Assembly: GCA_947247005.1 (NCBI GenBank)
Contig: OX365952.1
Coordinates: forward strand, 6,718,501-6,782,500
Reading direction: 5' to 3'
Source of the DNA: Spisula solida
Lineage: Eukaryota > Mollusca > Bivalvia > Venerida > Mactridae
Length of the DNA stretch: 64,000 nucleotides
Of this stretch, positions 58,487-64,000 are shown one piece after another. Both the position numbers and the translations under genes were made by a program. The notes under the pieces are model-generated. The model did no database searches and was not told the DNA's origin. It worked only from the letters and a program-made list of their open reading frames with translations. Position 1 is the stretch's first letter. Each line of letters begins with the position of its first letter.

Positions 58487-58840
58487 TAATTATTCATTAT
58501 TCTATGTTTTCAATATGTCACGTGATATAAATTTGGTTGTAGTTGTATATGAAATAAAGTAAATATAACATATGACTAAACGGTTGCATAATTAGTACTT
58601 ACTTGCGTGGTATCGTGGCTGTACATTAATGCAATTCAATGTCAAGGTGCTGAATCACAGATGGAGCGAAACTTTGGTATGGCGTAATGTTCCTACCTAG
58701 CCAAGTATTTATGTAATAGAAATCGCTGGCTGTTGCTTTGTGAAAGATTAAATGAAAAGGTGCAATTTAAACAAGTCTCGATATCGCGCACTCGGTCTTT
58801 TTCCTTTTAAAAATAGCACAGAGTTTCCTACAATCAAGCT

Positions 58841-59201
58841 TTGTGGGTTATGTTATTCACATGTGATCGAAGTGTACTATAAACAAACTACTGCCTAAAC
58901 AGTAATGAGTTATTATTCGGTTCGCTTTGTAATTAGTTTTCATCGAATGAAAACAAATTTCAGGCAAATAGGTGATAGTAGTTTAAGTATTTTGGATGTA
59001 AAATACTTAATAACAAATAAATGTATGCGGCCTTGTTTAAGAGGCAACTGTAGCCGCTAGAAGTTGCGGGTGCACCGTCGTGTGTGTGTGGGTTCTGTAG
59101 TTCCCATTCGTGTAACCTCAAGGTTACTATCACTGGTGCCTGCTCATGACAATTTGAGCTAAATGCCTCGGGATCATAAATGTCGGTTTGACGGAATAAT
59201 T
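58841..59201. other. Spacer between truncated gene copy and LTR element
   Basis: AT-rich single-copy-looking sequence. The minus-strand 95-residue frame over 58960-59247 overlaps the LTR edge and shows no recognisable motif. Confidence 0.4.
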
Positions 59202-59637
59202 GTAACGTATTTATATTTACCTTAAATACATTATAATTAGAGTCCACTGATTTAACAAATCCACTTCATCCAGTTCATCATATTTTATTGTCATAAATTG
59301 TCCAACAATTATACACAAGTTATATAAAAATCCAACAATATTACTACGCTGTACTATAATAAAAACGTCTTAGTGTATTCAAGACCTGGACTGAACTACT
59401 CTAACTCCAGATCCCAGTTCATTCCCTCCGATTCTCGCTCGTGCCGCGACGAATCATATTTTAGATGGACAACACGTGACCTTTCCCAAATCTATTTACC
59501 AAATATATATTATACTGGTCACGTGCTAATAATTATTATCTGGTGTATAGATAAGCAATCTACACACTAACAACTTCTGAAAGCCTACCATGACCTATAC
59601 ATGTAACACGGTTACACATACATGTAACACGGTTACA
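59202..59637 (-). repeat. 3' LTR of the Ty3/Gypsy-like element
   Basis: On the minus strand it starts TGTAACCGTGTTACATG right after a polypurine tract and ends ACGTTACA, giving TG..CA ends with a short TGTAAC/GTTACA inverted repeat; 436 bp. AATAAA signals occur inside. The inner start is well supported by the polypurine tract; the outer end is inferred because the 5' LTR is not in the window. Confidence 0.68.
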
Positions 59638-59656
59638 TCTGCCCCCCAAATGATTT
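59638..59656 (-). other. Polypurine tract (plus-strand primer site)
   Basis: Minus strand reads atcatttggggggcaga directly before TGTAAC of the LTR, the usual place for the plus-strand primer of LTR elements. Confidence 0.65.
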
Positions 59657-61691
59657 TTAAAAGTCCCCTTTTAAACTTAAATTGAAGTAATGAACTGGGG
59701 TGTTTTTTTTTTATTAAATAACAATGGTTCATTCCAAATAATATATAATAGATGAATGTAACACAATTAATATGATAAAAACATGAAATTATTTTAATGA
59801 TATGTTATAAATGATTTAAACACATCTAAAAACCCACACAAAAGATCAATAAACATATATACAATATCAGCTGCTGAATATTTAAGTCTCCTAAACCGCA
59901 CTATACATTTTCATTAATGTAATATTTTCTTAAATCTAAATTTCCATATAAAATTTGTCTTTTAATTATATTGTGTTTAATAATATTTCCTCTGTTTTTA
60001 AGTACATTTCCATTGAATGTTGGTTTATAATAATGGTGGCCACAAATACCACAAATAAGTCTATTTCGAAATGTAGACTTCAAACAACTTTCGTGTATTG
60101 TTGCCTACATAACTCGTAATTATATTATTATACGTATTGTATCCCAGCACATATCTAGAAACTTGATACTAGCTAGTTGTTATGTGATACCTAAATATGG
60201 CAACAGAGGCTGAATATCTTTATGATATGGCTATAACTCATAACAATATTTATACACATATTGATTCTTTTCACATATGTTCTACCATATTTTTACAATT
60301 ACTCATAGATACTGTATATCTTCTATATACCTTGGATTACTAGTTTCAAATAACTCATTTGATTTTGAGTCTATGAAAAATATCCAACTACAGTGCATTA
60401 ATTATGCTTAAACCCATGGACACACTTAAGTCCAATGTATATGTTACTCCTAAAAGTTGAAAACACCCTAAGGACACACAATTTATAATTTAATTATAGT
60501 TGTAATGTTTGGTCCAATACTTTCTAGGTTAATTAACGAATTAGTTCTGTTGATCAGACAGAATTCTTTTTTTTTTTTTAACCTTTTCAAGTTCTGTTTT
60601 TTTTTCTTAACTTGTTCCGTACCATCACGTACTTAAACTAATTATTATTCTAACATCATCTTATATATGTATCCCCATTCAACAGCTGTTTTCATTTGCC
60701 TCTTTGCAAAATTACTTCATCCGCGCATAACAAACATTTGCCTATTGTATGTATTCCTTTTATTAGCTTAGCTTCGAAAAATTAATTTTAATCTTGTTCA
60801 AAGGAATAGGGAACACTTGTGCGCAAACATGCTCCCTTTCAACAATTGGCATAGTTATGCTGATCTAAATAATCGGCTTCATTAATTTTAAAATAAAATT
60901 GCCGCATTATTTCACTTTAACTGAAAATGAATTGAAATCCTTGGCTTGTTATCCAAAGTAAACTAAGACATTCAGCTAATTCTCACATTTATTTTTTTTT
61001 TCACTTGGGCCCTCTTTACAATCTCTTTATTTCCTATTCATTATTGACTTTTATACATGGTTACAACATACGTTTAATTGGTCTCTATATCAAATAATGA
61101 ACACCTCAAACTTCAATGAACCATGCACTAATAACTATTAATACTAATAGTTTGGCTTTAATGTCCTCTGAATAACCACATATCATTACAGCGTGTACTT
61201 ATTGCCCTCACATATATCTTATATTATTATAACAACTAGCCAGTTATATCTGGTTAATACTTTCTTTTACTGCTGAAAGTACCAATCATACATCCTAATT
61301 ACCGTCTATTTTTATCGTATTATCTATTTATCCTTAATTATTTTCACAGTCTTACCTGTGTAGCCGTTATCTCACTGTACATAATTAGCCTATTCTACTA
61401 TCAATTACCTGACATTTGCCTTGTATTTACTTGGTTATTTCCACAGCATACTCAATTACTCACATATGTTTTTGTCTCTGGAATAAGTATTGACCGATAG
61501 TTAAGTATTGACTTCATACGTTGGCATAATATAATAATATGCTAATTAGTACCCTATGGTCTCATCTACCTGATAACCTATGTACATAATGTCCTGTTCT
61601 TATGAATATCCGTAACTTTTGGTTCAATGTTTTATAATACTGACAGCAACATTGGTTGCTCATAGCCATGGCTTCTTCAGGTCACATGCAT
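59657..61691 (-). other. Long non-coding 3' region of the LTR element
   Basis: About 2 kb between the pol stop and the polypurine tract, very AT-rich with poly-T/poly-A runs near 60560-60610. The only frame of note (59901-60083, minus, 60 residues) contains CGICGHH, too little to call a gene. No env-like product is visible. Confidence 0.5.
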
Positions 61692-64000
61692 TTATTGTCT
61701 TGGTTTTTTTCTGGATTTGTTGATAAAATATTCTCTAATTAAAGTATCTGATACATCTGCCCGTGGGATCCATGAGTTACGATAACGTTTATTTGACCAT
61801 TTAATTAAATACAGTTTATTCTTATTTTCAGTTTTTACCTTCAATATTTTTATCGCACGGTACCATTTCTTTTTGTTTGCTTGGCCTGCGGTTTGATGTA
61901 ATTGACTGTTATTTGTATTACTCTTCGGACTTTCGGTAATTAGGTCTGGTTCCCTTGTATTGTTTTTACCTGTATTCCTAGTTTTACCTGTATTCGTATT
62001 TTTATCATAATACTGTCTAAAATCGGTGGGACTGTAGTATCTTTTCAACCTGTTAACATTAACTGGGGAACGAATTTCTCGATTCGTTTCAACTTCTCTG
62101 ACCACATAAGTATTGTTTGACAATACCTTGGTAATGTAATATAGAATGTCTGAATATTTTCTATACAGTTTACGGTAAGCGTTAGGCGGTATTTTGTCCT
62201 GCTTTACTAATACGATATCTCCTAAATTAAACTGTTTATCTTGAGCCTTTTTATCATATTGAGTTTTCATGTCCATCTTACTTCGTTGTAGATTTTGTTT
62301 GGTTATTTGCCAAATTATTTTTAACCTATCACTTAATTCCTGCGCATAATATTCAGGTTTCGTTTTTAATTTACTGTCCGTAATTAAATTATCCGTGGGC
62401 AATTTTGGTTGTCTACCGAAGACGACAAAAAATGGGGAAAGACCGGTCGACTCAACAACCGTACTATTATAAGCTAGGTGTACTGAAGATAACTTATTGG
62501 GCCAATCACTTTCTTTATCTAACATATTTCGTAATACCGTAAATAGAGTTCTGTGTACTCTCTCAACTTGACCATTAGCCATGGGGTGATATGACGAAGT
62601 TCTACACCTTTTTATTTTAAATGTCTCATATAATTTGTCCATTACCCCACTTAAAAGATTGGGCCCACGATCCGACATAATTACCCCTGGGGCCCCGAAT
62701 ACACTTATAACCTTATGATATAAAGTTTCGGCAATTTCTTCCCCATTTTGTGTTTTTAATGGAAAGAATAGAACATATTTTGAAAAAGAACAAATTACCG
62801 AGAGGACGTACTTAAATTCATCACTTTGCTTTCCACAGGTGACAATGTCAATATGTAACGTTTCAAATGGTTTATTCGGAATGTTCATAGATTGTAATGG
62901 ATAGGGTTTCTGTCCATAATTATGTTTATTTATTTGACATTTATCACACGAAATGACGTAATCCTTAATTTCCTGAAACATTTTAGGAAAATAATAAAAT
63001 TCTCTGATCGTCCAAAACAACTTCTCTGCTCCAAAATGTCCTAACTGATCATGATAACTGTACAATATATCATTTCTAATAGCTTTCGGTAACGCTATTT
63101 GTTTTAATTGCCTTTGTTTTTTCGTCATATGTTTTCCTCTCGATTCGTAGAAGTGATATAATACTCCGTCGATTATCTCATATTGCCCCGATATGTAATT
63201 AATGCTCCTACGTTTATCTATTTGTTCTGGTAGTATTCCCCCTTCAAGATATTTAAATATATCCTTAAAATCACTACATTCCTTTTGTAATTTCCCCAAA
63301 TTTATTTCCTGTGGTATTACGTCATTATTTGTTTCATTATTTATATTAGATTTATTTATACTATTTTTAATTTGTATTTTATTTGCGTCTTTTGCTTTGG
63401 TTTGATTGTCGTTATCTTCAATGGGAATTTTACTGACTTCCTGTGGGGAGTTGCTTTGCCTGGTTTGTGCCCTTGTCATGACATTGATATTGCCCTGGTC
63501 GTTAGTATATAAACACTGACAATCTTTTAAAATGTCTTCAACTGTCTCACTTTCCTGTGAATCCTCGTGTTTAATTCTACTTAAATAATCACTCGGATTC
63601 AAACTTCCTTTCCTGTACTCAATAGTGTAATTGTAATTTTCCAACTCTATTGCCCATTTATATAATCTATTGTTGGTGTGCTTTGTTGAATGCAAATAAG
63701 TCAATGCTTTGTTGTCCGTATATATTTTAATAGGGACATTGATTATATAATTTTTACACTGTCTTAATGCATATATAATTGCTAACAGTTCAAGTTCGCA
63801 ACTTGAATAGCGGCTTTCATTAGGACGTAGGGTTCTGCCACCGAATTCAACAATTGCTTTTAATTTGCCATGCCGGTCGGGCTGAGTTAGAATGTATCCT
63901 AAGGCCATTGCGCTTGCGTCTGTATATAAATCAAATGGTTCATTGAATTTAGGAAGTTTCAAAATTGGTTGATCAATCAAAGTTTGTTTAATTTTATCGA
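61692..64000 (-). CDS. Ty3/Gypsy Pol: RNase H, integrase, chromodomain-like tail (5'-partial)
   Basis: An uninterrupted minus-strand frame runs from the window edge to TAA at 61692. Counting from the Met at 63980: RNase H with YTDAS (Asp21), SSCELELL (Glu62/64) and YTDNKAL (Asp89); then a hydrophilic linker (about 140-230) and an integrase with zinc-binding HDQLGH (His310, His315) and CDKC (Cys345, Cys348), core Asp378 (LHIDIV), Asp437 (MSDRGPN) and Glu473 (QVERVH), 35 residues between the last two as in DDE integrases. A LGDIVLV...RKYSDILYYI...VNRLKRYY segment corresponds to the GPY/F-like C-terminal domain. The last 57 residues (AIKILKVK, LYLIKWSN, SWIPRADV, IREYF) resemble a chromodomain. 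No stop or frameshift, so the copy looks young. Met63980 is internal; the RT domain is upstream. Confidence 0.92.
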   Translation of the reverse strand, partial: DKIKQTLIDQPILKLPKFNEPFDLYTDASAMALGYILTQPDRHGKLKAIVEFGGRTLRPNESRYSSCELELLAIIYALRQCKNYIINVPIKIYTDNKALTYLHSTKHTNNRLYKWAIELENYNYTIEYRKGSLNPSDYLSRIKHEDSQESETVEDILKDCQCLYTNDQGNINVMTRAQTRQSNSPQEVSKIPIEDNDNQTKAKDANKIQIKNSINKSNINNETNNDVIPQEINLGKLQKECSDFKDIFKYLEGGILPEQIDKRRSINYISGQYEIIDGVLYHFYESRGKHMTKKQRQLKQIALPKAIRNDILYSYHDQLGHFGAEKLFWTIREFYYFPKMFQEIKDYVISCDKCQINKHNYGQKPYPLQSMNIPNKPFETLHIDIVTCGKQSDEFKYVLSVICSFSKYVLFFPLKTQNGEEIAETLYHKVISVFGAPGVIMSDRGPNLLSGVMDKLYETFKIKRCRTSSYHPMANGQVERVHRTLFTVLRNMLDKESDWPNKLSSVHLAYNSTVVESTGLSPFFVVFGRQPKLPTDNLITDSKLKTKPEYYAQELSDRLKIIWQITKQNLQRSKMDMKTQYDKKAQDKQFNLGDIVLVKQDKIPPNAYRKLYRKYSDILYYITKVLSNNTYVVREVETNREIRSPVNVNRLKRYYSPTDFRQYYDKNTNTGKTRNTGKNNTREPDLITESPKSNTNNSQLHQTAGQANKKKWYRAIKILKVKTENKNKLYLIKWSNKRYRNSWIPRADVSDTLIREYFINKSRKKPRQ

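Larger units (their letters stand above)
59202..64000 (-). mobile_element. Ty3/Gypsy-like LTR retrotransposon (3' part)
   Basis: On the minus strand: RNase H and integrase frame (from the window edge to 61692), about 2 kb of non-coding DNA, a polypurine tract and a 3' LTR (59202-59637). Gene order RNase H before integrase is that of Ty3/Gypsy (Metaviridae-type) elements. Gag, protease, most of RT and the 5' LTR lie beyond the right edge. Confidence 0.88.

Noticed and set aside
59901..60083. Small zinc-finger-like frame (CGICGHH) as an accessory gene of the LTR element
   Set aside because: Only 60 residues, no second cysteine-histidine pair and very AT-rich context; insufficient for a call.

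Overview
The window is eukaryotic and most probably from a bivalve mollusc. Genes are split into short exons with GT-AG introns, the DNA is AT-rich with abundant TACATGTA-type motifs, and it is full of non-LTR, Ty3/Gypsy, mariner-like, TTAA-target and tRNA-derived repeats, with minisatellites inside introns. There is no operon organisation and no bacterial gene. Species assignment is inference; I could not run a search.

Layout. (1) 1-14,527, plus strand: the 3' part of a large gene encoding tandem thrombospondin type-1 (TSP1) repeats, one per exon (15 complete exons and the tail of a 16th), then an LDL-receptor class A exon and a short hydrophobic C-terminus. The exons fall into three subtypes (A, B, C). 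The A-B-C trio and its introns were tandemly duplicated with a period of about 2.6 kb, and a B-C pair with a period of about 1.28 kb. One B exon carries an in-frame TGA. (2) 14.5-17.9 kb: spacer with a dead LINE reverse-transcriptase relic. (3) 17,993-25,467, minus strand: a complete 8-exon gene for a secreted protein of about 285 residues that I do not recognise. (4) 25.5-34.8 kb: divergent spacer with a SINE, a pogo/Tigger transposase relic and TTAA-target and mariner repeats. (5) 34,801-45,568, plus strand: a complete paralogue of gene 3 (about 284 residues, same 8 exons and phases) with a 3.3-kb decayed LINE in intron 6. (6) 46-56.6 kb: no convincing gene; a minisatellite and a large repeat-built, non-coding region with inverted outer ends, perfect 191-bp direct repeats and repeated stem-loop motifs. 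(7) 56.7-58.85 kb: a third copy of the secreted-protein locus, containing only promoter, exon 1 and exon 2. (8) 59.2 kb to the window end, minus strand: 3' part of a Ty3/Gypsy-like LTR retrotransposon with an intact RNase H-integrase reading frame, a chromodomain-like tail, a polypurine tract and a 3' LTR.

How it fits together. The secreted-protein genes are an inverted (head-to-head) duplicate pair plus a truncated third copy; all three keep a TATA box about 65 bp upstream of the ATG. Shared minisatellites in equivalent introns predate the duplication, whereas the LINE and mariner-like insertions are specific to one copy. The TSP1 gene next door also evolves by duplication, but at exon level: because the repeat exons are phase 1-1, whole exons can be gained or skipped without breaking the frame. 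All exon boundaries were read by eye from splice motifs, reading frame and paralogue comparison; none is confirmed by transcripts.
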